Source: Candidatus Woesearchaeota archaeon
GTDB taxonomy: Archaea > Nanobdellota > Nanobdellia > Woesearchaeales > DSVV01
Direction of reading: 5' to 3'
DNA: 10,265 nucleotides
NCBI GenBank assembly: GCA_016215305.1
Contig: JACRKI010000147.1
Span: 1 to 10,265 of the forward strand
The notes below the pieces were generated by a model that was not told the origin of the DNA, did not search any database, and saw only the letters and a program-made list of their open reading frames with translations. The position numbers and the translations under genes are program-made. Shown piece by piece: positions 1-6,062 of the stretch; within the stretch, counting starts at the first letter, position 1; each line of letters opens with the position of its first letter.

Positions 1-1242
1 AGATGCTGGGATGGCACTGGTTGTGTTGACGAATATACAGAACATGATTATACAGATGCAACAGGAGATACAACTCATTACGTCTGTAACAACGGCGATT
101 GGGGCGGCGGTGTCGAAACAAAATATGATTGGTATAACAACACAGATGCTGCAGCGATTGACTATTGTGTGAATCCGTATTCCTGCGTTTGCAGCTCGAA
201 TGAAGATGATGATACTTTCTGCGCGCCAGAAGGAGATTATTATCAGGCAGGCTGTACACTCACTGCAGATTTCTTCAAAGATGATCATTTCTGTGAAGCG
301 ATCAATCCGCAGGATACAAATGGTGATGGAATTATTGATGATGCAGATTCCAGCAGATGGACATCACGAACAAAATTCCTTGCGTTCCAGCTCATGGAGA
401 TTGCAAAAGACAAAGGAACAGATTACACCTTATTCTGTGATAATTATACAGACACCTTGAACAATTATGTCGATGTGAATGCGATTGCAGAAGACATCAA
501 CAGTTTCTGTATCCTAAGTCAAGATGATGCAGTGACCATTGGCGTCACGTTCAATAGCGATGATAATGAAAATCCAATGACAGTTGACGCAAATAATTTG
601 TTGTTTGAAGGCTCAACTGCGTTCGTCAACCAAATTATAGATAATGATGATATTGATTTCAGCAGTTGTGACAATGCAATCAATGCAGATCAATCAATCT
701 ACCGTTTTGGCGCGTTCTTTAGTTGCAATGGCGCAACAACACAAGGATGGTATAATAATGTCATGAACGCATTTATTTATAGTAAGGAGGGGTTAACAGA
801 CTATAGCGGAACAATTCTTCCATATTCAGATACAGCAATAGGAGATGATCAAACCATCTTTGACGATAAGAAGAAAGAAATAACTGATTACATTGACAGC
901 AATACGCTCGAAAATCCCGCAGGAGATGAGTTGAATAATGATGAAGCAAACTACTTCCAAGGATTCGATTATGTCGAAGATTACAATAAAATATACTACA
1001 GCGAAAATGCAGGAACAACGACAGTTGGCTTTGAGGATGTGAAATATCAGGAAGGGTATGGCAATAGATATTTCTTGGGGGTTGTCTATGATGGATTAAA
1101 TATTGACTGCAATCAAGTCTATGCACCGTATGAAACAACGTGGACGATTTTCTGTGATAGCACTGCGGGAATTGTTCTTGAAAGATCGCCAACAGGTTCA
1201 GCATATTGGAATAGTTTAACAGCAGCAGTGCGAATGGGATAA
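1..1242 (+). CDS. Large extracellular Cys/Asp/Asn-rich protein, 5'-truncated, single EF-hand-like loop
   Basis: The frame is open from base 1 to a TAA at 1240-1242 (413 residues visible), so the start lies upstream. An internal GTG at 169 is not the real start, because the coding character (CWDGTGC, YVCNNGDWGGG, YDWYNNTDAAAIDYC) continues upstream of it. The sequence is very acidic, poor in Lys, and has many scattered cysteines, several close together (YSCVCSS), which suggests an exported, disulfide-stabilised protein. At 313-348 the segment DTNGDGIIDDAD has the D-x-N-x-D-G spacing of a dockerin/EF-hand calcium loop. No transmembrane segment or C-terminal anchor is visible; the protein ends ...SLTAAVRMG. 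I do not recognise the family. The next gene on the same strand is also a surface protein, but 325 nt and its own promoter separate them. Function unknown; a role in the cell envelope or attachment is inference. Confidence 0.85.
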   Translation, partial: RCWDGTGCVDEYTEHDYTDATGDTTHYVCNNGDWGGGVETKYDWYNNTDAAAIDYCVNPYSCVCSSNEDDDTFCAPEGDYYQAGCTLTADFFKDDHFCEAINPQDTNGDGIIDDADSSRWTSRTKFLAFQLMEIAKDKGTDYTLFCDNYTDTLNNYVDVNAIAEDINSFCILSQDDAVTIGVTFNSDDNENPMTVDANNLLFEGSTAFVNQIIDNDDIDFSSCDNAINADQSIYRFGAFFSCNGATTQGWYNNVMNAFIYSKEGLTDYSGTILPYSDTAIGDDQTIFDDKKKEITDYIDSNTLENPAGDELNNDEANYFQGFDYVEDYNKIYYSENAGTTTVGFEDVKYQEGYGNRYFLGVVYDGLNIDCNQVYAPYETTWTIFCDSTAGIVLERSPTGSAYWNSLTAAVRMG

Positions 1243-1352
1243 TTTTCTTAATAATAAACACCTGAATAGACAGAACAAAATCACACGAACTAGAAGTATT
1301 TTTCTCACGCACAAAACAAAGTTTGGGTAAAACTCGCTGCTTAAGGTATCTT

Positions 1353-1431
1353 CATGTCATTATTATTTTAAATTTATCTCATGAAATTTCCCAAAGAGAT
1401 TATCGAAAAAATATATCCAAATAATGACATG
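1353..1431. repeat. 12-bp perfect inverted repeat, 55-nt spacer
   Basis: CATGTCATTATT (1353-1364) is the exact reverse complement of AATAATGACATG (1420-1431). Within the spacer ATCTC (1376-1380) can pair with GAGAT (1396-1400), giving a possible two-level stem. There is no T-tract after the right arm, so it does not look like a terminator. Whether it acts as DNA (protein site, mobile element end) or as RNA is unknown. Confidence 0.6.
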
Positions 1432-1502
1432 CCTCGCCAAAGCGTTGCTGGTTCGTGTTGCGATGTCAGTGCGCGAATAGCTTTTTCTTGGTTCGTCTAT
1501 TC
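1432..1502 (+). repeat. Two copies of a degenerate AAGC-n-GGTTCGT motif (left cluster)
   Basis: Copy 1 (1439-1459) reads AAAGC, a short variable part, then GGTTCGTGTT. Copy 2 (1477-1500) reads ATAGC, a T-rich part, then GGTTCGTCTAT. The two GGTTCGT cores are 40 nt apart. Copy 1 is preceded by CCTCGCCAAAGC (1432-1443), which recurs with one change at 9983-9994, and 1442-1458 matches 10015-10031 at 16 of 17 positions. Nature unknown. Confidence 0.45.
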
Positions 1503-1538
1503 CCTTTTTCCTGTTCTACAAAATTCTCATCGCAACAC
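1455..1538. repeat. 11-bp perfect inverted repeat abutting the TATA box, with inner hairpin
   Basis: GTGTTGCGATG (1455-1465) is the exact reverse complement of CATCGCAACAC (1528-1538). The spacer contains a second dyad, GAATAG (1475-1480) with CTATTC (1497-1502). The right arm ends one base before the TATATAG at 1540, that is, in the position of the B-recognition element. An operator or a structured transcript upstream of the pilin-like gene are both possible. Confidence 0.6.
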
Positions 1539-1539
1539 A

Positions 1540-1546
1540 TATATAG
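1540..1546 (+). promoter_or_regulatory. Archaeal TATA box for the pilin-like surface protein gene
   Basis: TATATAG is centred about 25 nt upstream of the ATG at 1568. That is the usual distance from an archaeal TATA box to the transcription start, so the mRNA would begin at or within a few bases of the start codon. No Shine-Dalgarno sequence precedes the ATG (the leader is AAAAACAAGAAAAAGAAGC), which agrees with leaderless translation. Confidence 0.55.
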
Positions 1547-1567
1547 ATAAAAACAAGAAAAAGAAGC

Positions 1568-3076
1568 ATGAGAGCAAAAAGATCGCAAATCACTGTCTTC
1601 ATTGTTCTGGGCATTGTCATTTTCACAATTATTGGGTTGTTGTTCTATCTCAAAACATATGTCAAAAGCAAGCAATTTACAGAAGAGCAGCAGAAAACAA
1701 CAGATGTCTTTAACGTGCAAGGAAAATATAGTACCTACATGCAATCCTGTTTAGATCAAACAGCAAAGCAGGCAGTTGCGTTAGTGGGAATGCAAGGCGG
1801 CGTGATCTATGACTACGAGGCCAATGGAACAAAACCATTTCTTGGTCCCAAAAAATATAGGTATGGGCAGTATGCGCTTCCGTTCGAACTTCCAAAGGAA
1901 CTCAATGCGTATGATGGCAAAGAAGAAATTATCAATGTGAGTTATGGTATTTTTGCGCCAGACCTTTCATTAAACATTGAAGGGCATCCAAGTGTTCCAG
2001 ATTATCCGTATGGAATAACAAAGCTCATCGAAGAACCAAGTGATATTGATTCCATCTACACGCAAAGTTTTGGAAATGTGCTGATCAATCCGCTTCCACC
2101 GTTGTGTGATTATTTTGGACCAAATTCTCCAGCACAAGAAGGAGCAGTCTTCTCTTGTGAAACCTATGATTCAAAAAGAAAAGCGGATAATGATAATATT
2201 CAAGAATATTTGCAGGCATACATCACGAATGCGTGGAAAGAGTGCATCTCACTCGACTCCCTGCCGGAATTTAAGAACAGCACGATGCGAACAGGGAATG
2301 TAACAGTAAAAGTGACGTTTGCGCCGACAAGTGTTGCAGTGGATGGCATCTATCCAATTGTAGGAGAAATTTCTGGAAAAGAAACAACGCTTTCGTTTGA
2401 GCAGTTTCACAGTACAGTAAATGTGAGGTTGCAGCAGATTCATGAGCTTGCAGAACGGATGATAAAAGCAGACACCAATAATATTTTCTTCAACATAGTC
2501 AGAGACGCGAATGAACTTGATGATTGTAAAGAGCTGGGAAAAGAAACAAAAGTGGTTACTTGCCTCAAAGAAGATATGCAAATCACAAAATATAGAGATG
2601 TGTGTCAAGCTGATTGTAAAAAATATGGGAAATTTGATGACATTGTTTTGATTCAGGATAATGCCTCCCCAATTAATGGCAAGCCGTTTGTGTTTGCGTT
2701 TGCGATGCAGAATAGATATCCTGCGCTTGATTATATTGCGCCAATGAGAGTGACAGTGCCAAACCCAGTTTCTTTTGAAGATAAAGATGTCAAAGGATAT
2801 GATCCTGATGAAGATGATCACAATGAGTATGATTTCATGGACAATCGCTACATTTACGGGCAGTGGAAAGTGGATTACGATGAGCTTCCTGATGGGACAA
2901 AGATAAATGTAGGTGAAGTCAAAAATGGGTTTGTTGTTAATGGCAGAACCGCAATCTATTCACCAACAACACCAGAAGATGTAGGAACACATATAGTCCA
3001 GATCCAAATCTGTGATAATGAAGGATTGTGTGATTTCCAGAATGTGGAAGTGACAGTAGAGCCTGAATCGCCGTAA
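1568..3076 (+). CDS. Membrane-anchored surface protein with pilin-like N-terminus and C-terminal Ig/cadherin-like domain
   Basis: 502 residues. Residues 1-8 are basic (MRAKRSQI) and are followed by one hydrophobic helix at about 9-29. This resembles the class III/type IV pilin-like leaders with Q after a short basic stretch that many DPANN exported proteins carry, although the Glu usual at +5 of a mature pilin is absent, so the helix may simply be an anchor. Residues 57-82 (QSCLDQTAKQAV, MQGGVIYDY) and 356-390 (DDIVLIQDNASPINGKPF, then QNRYPALDYI) match segments I recall as conserved in a recurrent, uncharacterised DPANN surface family. Ten cysteines, all beyond the anchor, suggest disulfides (C61, 180, 197, 226, 320, 332, 346, 350, 482, 488). 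Residues about 408-498 look like an Ig/cadherin-like beta-sandwich, starting YDPDEDD and ending GTHIVQIQICDNEG...VEVTVE. The ATG at 1568 fits the TATA spacing and the start of the leader. Function unknown; cell-surface structure or adhesion is inferred. Confidence 0.85.
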   Translation: MRAKRSQITVFIVLGIVIFTIIGLLFYLKTYVKSKQFTEEQQKTTDVFNVQGKYSTYMQSCLDQTAKQAVALVGMQGGVIYDYEANGTKPFLGPKKYRYGQYALPFELPKELNAYDGKEEIINVSYGIFAPDLSLNIEGHPSVPDYPYGITKLIEEPSDIDSIYTQSFGNVLINPLPPLCDYFGPNSPAQEGAVFSCETYDSKRKADNDNIQEYLQAYITNAWKECISLDSLPEFKNSTMRTGNVTVKVTFAPTSVAVDGIYPIVGEISGKETTLSFEQFHSTVNVRLQQIHELAERMIKADTNNIFFNIVRDANELDDCKELGKETKVVTCLKEDMQITKYRDVCQADCKKYGKFDDIVLIQDNASPINGKPFVFAFAMQNRYPALDYIAPMRVTVPNPVSFEDKDVKGYDPDEDDHNEYDFMDNRYIYGQWKVDYDELPDGTKINVGEVKNGFVVNGRTAIYSPTTPEDVGTHIVQIQICDNEGLCDFQNVEVTVEPESP

Positions 3077-3126
3077 GTTATTTCATGAAAGAGATGATAA
3101 GAATCTCGCCAAGCAGCGTAAATAAC
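3077..3126. repeat. Small nested dyads in the gap before the YdjM-like gene
   Basis: GTTATTT (3077-3083) is the reverse complement of AAATAAC (3120-3126). Between them are TTTCATGAAA (3081-3090, a perfect palindrome) and GAGAT (3091-3095) facing ATCTC (3103-3107). TCGCCAAGCAGCG (3106-3118) loosely resembles the TCGCCAAAGCG word in the 1243-1567 gap. It could be the terminator-like tail of the upstream gene or a decayed relative of that element. The arms are short, so chance is not excluded. Confidence 0.3.
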
Positions 3127-3140
3127 GAACTCTCAAAAAC

Positions 3141-3148
3141 TATATAAA
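3141..3148 (+). promoter_or_regulatory. Archaeal TATA box for the YdjM-like gene
   Basis: TATATAAA is centred about 25 nt upstream of the ATG at 3170. No ribosome-binding site lies between them, so transcription probably starts at or next to the ATG (leaderless). Confidence 0.6.
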
Positions 3149-3169
3149 ACTCAAGAAGATAACAATCCT

Positions 3170-3643
3170 ATGCGCGCAAGAACACATATTCTGTTTAGTG
3201 TTTTATGTCTTTTATTTTATGTTGATTATGTTGAAGTAAAACATATTCTTTTGTTTTCATTCCTGCTTTTCTTTGCAGCACTATTCCCAGACATTGATGA
3301 AGCAGGATCTGCTATTGGAAAGAAAACAAAACCTTTCTCTAACATTATCAATATCATATGCGGGCATCGCGGGGTCTTTCACAGTCTTTTGCTTCCGTCT
3401 GCAGCTGCGCTGACCCTGCTTTTTTTTCAGCAGACAGAAGCAGCAGTTGCTGTTTTCATAGGATATGTTTCGCATCTTGTCATGGACATGATTACTCCTG
3501 CGGGAATTTATCTTTTCTATCCATTCAGGTGGAAAATACGCGGTCCTATTCCTGTCAATTCTTTTTTTGAGAAAATGTTGTTCTGGACATTTATTGTCAT
3601 TATCTCCATTAAACTGCTTGTTTTGTATTCTGCATTTGTGTAG
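3170..3643 (+). CDS. YdjM/DUF457-family membrane-bound metal-dependent hydrolase (putative)
   Basis: 157 residues, mostly hydrophobic, with about four transmembrane segments (near 8-22, 26-40, 72-104 and 135-155). Conserved polar motifs of the YdjM/LexA-binding inner-membrane 'hydrolase' family (PF04307) are present in order: RTH at the N-terminus (H6), FPDIDE (39-44), GHRGVFHS (65-72), and GYVSHLVMDMITPAGI (98-113) followed by YPF. These His and Asp residues (H6, D41, D43, H66, H71, H102, D106) form a likely metal site. The length is typical for the family. The physiological substrate is unknown; 'hydrolase' is a family label rather than a demonstrated activity. The gene has its own leaderless-type promoter. 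Its last 35 nt overlap the 3' end of the minus-strand membrane protein gene. Start chosen from TATA spacing and the conserved N-terminal RTH. Confidence 0.85.
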   Translation: MRARTHILFSVLCLLFYVDYVEVKHILLFSFLLFFAALFPDIDEAGSAIGKKTKPFSNIINIICGHRGVFHSLLLPSAAALTLLFFQQTEAAVAVFIGYVSHLVMDMITPAGIYLFYPFRWKIRGPIPVNSFFEKMLFWTFIVIISIKLLVLYSAFV

Positions 3644-4361
3644 CTCTGCTAGAAATCTGCTGTTCTAATTCTTGCGCATAGCTTGCTGCGTCTCGCCAGT
3701 CTGTGTCAATTTCATCTTTCACTGCCTGAATCCGTTGTTGATATTGCTGCGCTTCTTGTTGCGGAAGAGAGGATAATTGTTGTTCTGCTGCGATTAAGCG
3801 TTCTTCAATCACTTCTTTTATTGCAAGAAACAATGCTTCTTTTTTTGCAGGTCCTTTTTCTTCAAATGTCAGATATGCATAGCTTTCATACAATTCCTTT
3901 GCTTCTTCGTATTCAGGCTTTAATCGTTTGGCAATCTCTGGCGCTTCTTGGTCTAAATATTCATAATATTCTTTTACTGGCTGATAGATTTGATTTGCCT
4001 GCCATTGTTTAAGGAGTACAACAAGGGTGATTGCTGGAAAAAAATTAAAGAAGATTGCAAGCCCAGCGCCAATCCCTGGAAGCCAAAACTCTGCAAAAAA
4101 GTTATTCGCTTCTAAGAACAAAAAAGCAGCCCAGCCATTTCCAATTTTTTTTCTATAAAATAAAAAAATAGCAATGCTTGCCGCGGCATCTCCAAAGACA
4201 GGAAAAAGATCTGATGCCAATGCGTCTAGTCCATCAAGAGGAAGCGCGTATAGAAGCGCGCCAAAATAACTTCTAAGACTATATAAAATAGCGAGGAGAA
4301 GGAGAGCAACAATAATCCATGAACTGGGTTGCATGAGAAGCGTTCCAATGTTTATTGCCAT
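3609..4361 (-). CDS. Membrane protein with cytosolic coiled-coil C-terminus, uncharacterised
   Basis: 250 residues. The first ~120 are hydrophobic with roughly four membrane segments (about 14-28, 33-48, 53-70 and 95-117), separated by short loops such as DLFPVFGDA, YRKKIGNG and FLPGIG-like EFWLPGIGAG. Residues about 120-250 are highly charged and Gln/Glu-rich (EYEEAKELYESY, EERLIAAEQQL, QQEAQQYQQRI), predicted as long helices or coiled coil, probably cytosolic. I do not recognise a named family; the repeated 'LP-x-x-GD/PGIG' style occurs in DPANN membrane proteins of unknown function. It lies 45 nt downstream of the RPA gene on the same strand, so co-transcription is possible, though a weak TATA-like box sits in between. 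It converges on and overlaps the YdjM-like gene by 35 nt. The start at 4361 is favoured over an internal Met at 4334 because of spacing to that box. Confidence 0.75.
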   Translation of the reverse strand: MAINIGTLLMQPSSWIIVALLLLAILYSLRSYFGALLYALPLDGLDALASDLFPVFGDAAASIAIFLFYRKKIGNGWAAFLFLEANNFFAEFWLPGIGAGLAIFFNFFPAITLVVLLKQWQANQIYQPVKEYYEYLDQEAPEIAKRLKPEYEEAKELYESYAYLTFEEKGPAKKEALFLAIKEVIEERLIAAEQQLSSLPQQEAQQYQQRIQAVKDEIDTDWRDAASYAQELEQQISSRATQMQNTKQAV

Positions 4362-4381
4362 GCATTATTTCTCTTTCTCAA

Positions 4382-4390
4382 CTTTATTAA
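4382..4390 (-). promoter_or_regulatory. Weak TATA-like box before the membrane/coiled-coil gene
   Basis: On the minus strand TTAATAAAG lies about 25 nt upstream of the ATG at 4361, the same spacing as the other genes here. It is only a partial match to TTTAWATR. The gene may instead be read through from RPA. Confidence 0.35.
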
Positions 4391-4406
4391 TCTTTGCAGG
4401 AAAAAT

Positions 4407-5414
4407 CTACGTCTGTGCCTTTTCCAGTTCCTGTTGCAATCGACTTATCTCTTCTTCAGGATTAATGTTCATTTCAATTTTATTCGCGACAAATTCAAGG
4501 CGTGCGAACATCTCATTTTTATTCACGCGGCCGCTTGCTTTGAGCATCTCACCAAGTAAATCTGTTTTCACTTTGTCAAATGCCTGCGGTGTTGTTCGAT
4601 AGACAAGAATTTCTTCATCATTTTTCTTGAGAAGCTGCTGCATCTGCTGGCCAAAAAACACAACACGGATGTTGCCGCTTCCATCATCAAGATACACATT
4701 CATGACATAGCCATAATCTGGTTTTGTTAAGCCATGCTCAGGGCACTGAAATCCTACTTCTTGTTGTTTGATGCGTTTTCTGCAGACAGGACATCGCTCA
4801 TAAAATTTTGGCTCAAATACTTGCACAATCGTTCCAAGAATTTCAACATTGACATCTGTTCCAGATAAATCTTTAATTGCTTTTCGAACAAAAAGAGGTT
4901 CTGCTACTTTCGCTGCAATGACTGTTTTTCCTTCAGGATTTCGAATTATTTTCGTTCTTTCATTAAGATGTACTTCAAGTGCCCCTCTATTTTCCCGAAC
5001 ATTCCCATCCTGAATCACGACAATATCATTTTCCTGCAAGGGATCCATCTCTTTTGTTTGTTCGTTCCAGCAGGTGACACGCATGGTGCCTGTTTCATCT
5101 GCAATCAGAAAAGAGCCGACTTTTCCCTTTCTCTCACCGGATTGAAAATCACGAACATCGTATTTTCGCATAACCTTCCCGAGGATTTCTCCTGTTTTCA
5201 TGCCTGCGTACAAGTCGCGGATCTTCAATGCGAGTTGTGGTGCAGAAAGATCAATCTTGAGTTCATTTGCGAGAATGTGCGCAGCGCCTTCTTTGGAAAT
5301 AAGGCCTGATAATTGCTCCATTTTTTGCTGAAGCTGTGCTTCTATTGCTTCTTCTGTCATGCCTGTTTTTGTTTTTATTTTTTCTAAAAGCACAGCATAC
5401 GGAATTTTTATCAT
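4407..5414 (-). CDS. Archaeal replication protein A-type ssDNA-binding protein with two OB folds and zinc finger
   Basis: 335 residues. Binds single-stranded DNA in replication, repair and recombination. Residues 1-60 are helical (IPYAVLLEKIKTKTGMTEE, then ISKEGAAHILANELKIDL), matching the conserved N-terminal region of euryarchaeal-type RPA. A first OB fold spans about 68-160 (TGEILGKVMRKYDVRDF, GSFLIADETGTMRVTCWN, NDIVVIQDGNVRENRG, LEVHLNERTKI). A second spans about 175-315 and carries a zinc motif C208-x2-C211-x12-C224-x2-H227, followed by YLDDGSGNIRVVFFG. The C-terminal 20 residues are Glu-rich helix. The partner gene (RPA-associated protein) often adjacent in other archaea is absent. The coaE stop is only 12 nt upstream, so read-through from coaE is likely, but a good TATA box (TTTATATG) inside the end of coaE would also give a leaderless transcript from 5414. 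Confidence 0.92.
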   Translation of the reverse strand: MIKIPYAVLLEKIKTKTGMTEEAIEAQLQQKMEQLSGLISKEGAAHILANELKIDLSAPQLALKIRDLYAGMKTGEILGKVMRKYDVRDFQSGERKGKVGSFLIADETGTMRVTCWNEQTKEMDPLQENDIVVIQDGNVRENRGALEVHLNERTKIIRNPEGKTVIAAKVAEPLFVRKAIKDLSGTDVNVEILGTIVQVFEPKFYERCPVCRKRIKQQEVGFQCPEHGLTKPDYGYVMNVYLDDGSGNIRVVFFGQQMQQLLKKNDEEILVYRTTPQAFDKVKTDLLGEMLKASGRVNKNEMFARLEFVANKIEMNINPEEEISRLQQELEKAQT

Positions 5415-5426
5415 AAAAAGAGTGAA

Positions 5427-5999
5427 TTATGCAGCATATAAAAAGGTGATTATTTTTTTGATTTGCGTTTGGAGATCTTTTTTTGTTCTGTCATTCATAA
5501 GAATAAAATCAGGAGCAGGTATTGTTTGTTGCTGCTGCATGACAAATCTCTGTTGTTTTTTTGTATATTTATTTTTGAGGCGTTGAGAAATAATTTTTTG
5601 GGGAGCTTGTATTTCAATCACAGTGGTGCATTTCTTTGCAAGACCAAGGGGAATAAGAAGCGCGCAATCAAGAACAAGGTGTTTTTGCGTCTGCATTTTC
5701 TTTGCGACTTCTTTTTTTAAGAGAGGATGCATGATTTTGTTGAGTGCCTGCAACTTTTTTGTATTGTTGAAGACAATGGCAGCAAGTTTTTTTCTTGAGA
5801 TTTCTCCTGTTGTTTGGTCTTGTATGTGCGCGCCAAATCGGTGAAATAATCTTTTCTTTATTGCATGTTTTTTGAGCAAAGAATGGCCAAGTTGATCTAC
5901 ATTGATAATCTTCCATTTTTGCTTAGGAAAAAATGAAGCAGCAGTTGTTTTTCCAGATCCGATTGCTCCGGTGATTCCTATGATTATCTTTTTCCCCAT
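5427..5999 (-). CDS. coaE: Dephospho-CoA kinase, bacterial (CoaE) type
   Basis: 190 residues. Phosphorylates the 3'-OH of dephospho-CoA with ATP, the last step of coenzyme A synthesis; cytosolic. Walker A is GAIGSGKT at 11-18 within IIIGITGAIGSGKTTAASFF. Other CoaE signatures are VDQLGHSLL (34-42), FGAHI..GEISRKKLAAIVFNN (55-79), HPLL (91-94), the LDCALLIPLGL lid region (110-120), VIEIQAP (127-133), the basic helix around 140-150, and PDFILMND (163-170) near the end. The length is standard for single-domain CoaE. The frame is open upstream to an ATG at 6149, but the extension has no family similarity and lies over the promoter; the ATG at 5999 fits both the P-loop position and the TATA spacing. 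Many archaea use the unrelated GTP-dependent DUF359 enzyme instead, so a bacterial-type copy suggests old transfer or retention. Confidence 0.9.
   Translation of the reverse strand: MGKKIIIGITGAIGSGKTTAASFFPKQKWKIINVDQLGHSLLKKHAIKKRLFHRFGAHIQDQTTGEISRKKLAAIVFNNTKKLQALNKIMHPLLKKEVAKKMQTQKHLVLDCALLIPLGLAKKCTTVIEIQAPQKIISQRLKNKYTKKQQRFVMQQQQTIPAPDFILMNDRTKKDLQTQIKKIITFLYAA
5435..5442 (-). promoter_or_regulatory. TATA box for RPA, inside the 3' end of coaE
   Basis: On the minus strand TTTATATG matches the archaeal consensus TTTAWATR exactly and is centred about 25 nt upstream of the RPA ATG (5414). It lies within the last codons of coaE, so RPA could be transcribed independently as a leaderless mRNA in addition to read-through. 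Confidence 0.5.
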
Positions 6000-6023
6000 A
6001 GGTTTCTTTTCTGGAGAGAAAAG

Positions 6024-6031
6024 TATATAAA
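6024..6031. promoter_or_regulatory. Single TATA box shared by divergent coaE and subtilase genes
   Basis: Read on the minus strand the site is TTTATATA, an exact TTTAWATR match, centred about 28 nt before the coaE ATG (5999), giving a leader of about 0-3 nt. Read on the plus strand it is TATATAAA, which would place the start near 6052 and give the protease mRNA a short leader of about 10 nt (ATG 6063) or 23 nt (ATG 6075). No other TATA-like sequence occurs in the 63-nt intergenic gap. Confidence 0.6.
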
Positions 6032-6062
6032 CCTTCCTTCCCGTAAAAATCGTCAGAAAAGG

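Larger units (their letters stand above)
1243..1567. other. Gene-free stretch with nested inverted repeats upstream of the pilin-like gene
   Basis: This 325-nt stretch has no convincing gene. It contains a 12-bp perfect inverted repeat (1353-1364 with 1420-1431), an 11-bp perfect inverted repeat (1455-1465 with 1528-1538), a 6-bp hairpin inside the latter (1475-1480 with 1497-1502), two copies of a GGTTCGT-containing motif, an oppositely oriented ACACGAAC at 1283-1290, and the TATA box of the next gene at its right end. The amount of dyad symmetry suggests a structured RNA, a regulatory region or a degenerate mobile palindrome. The sequence alone does not decide between these. Confidence 0.6.

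Noticed and set aside
169..171. GTG as the true start of the first protein
   Set aside because: The same frame is open to base 1 with the same Cys/Asp/Asn-rich character, and there is no promoter or signal peptide at this point.
1488..1502. GGTTCG as a tRNA T-loop
   Set aside because: The T-loop context is wrong (GGTTCGTCT, no RA after TTC as usual), and no acceptor stem, D-arm or anticodon arm can be drawn around it.
1243..1567. CRISPR array
   Set aside because: The repeats are degenerate, few and irregularly spaced, with no constant repeat/spacer length.
1381..1713. 110-codon open frame (+) starting ATGAAATTTCCC
   Set aside because: It overlaps the well-supported surface protein gene by 146 nt, has an unconvincing Lys/His/Cys-rich translation, and runs through the inverted repeats. 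No TATA box lies at the right distance.
3081..3110. C/D-box sRNA in the gap before 3170 (GATGATAAG)
   Set aside because: The C box is imperfect and no CTGA D box lies at a suitable distance.
4333..4602. Plus-strand frames opposite the start of RPA's 3' end
   Set aside because: They overlap the Glu-rich C-terminus of RPA and the following gene start; composition is that of an antisense shadow.
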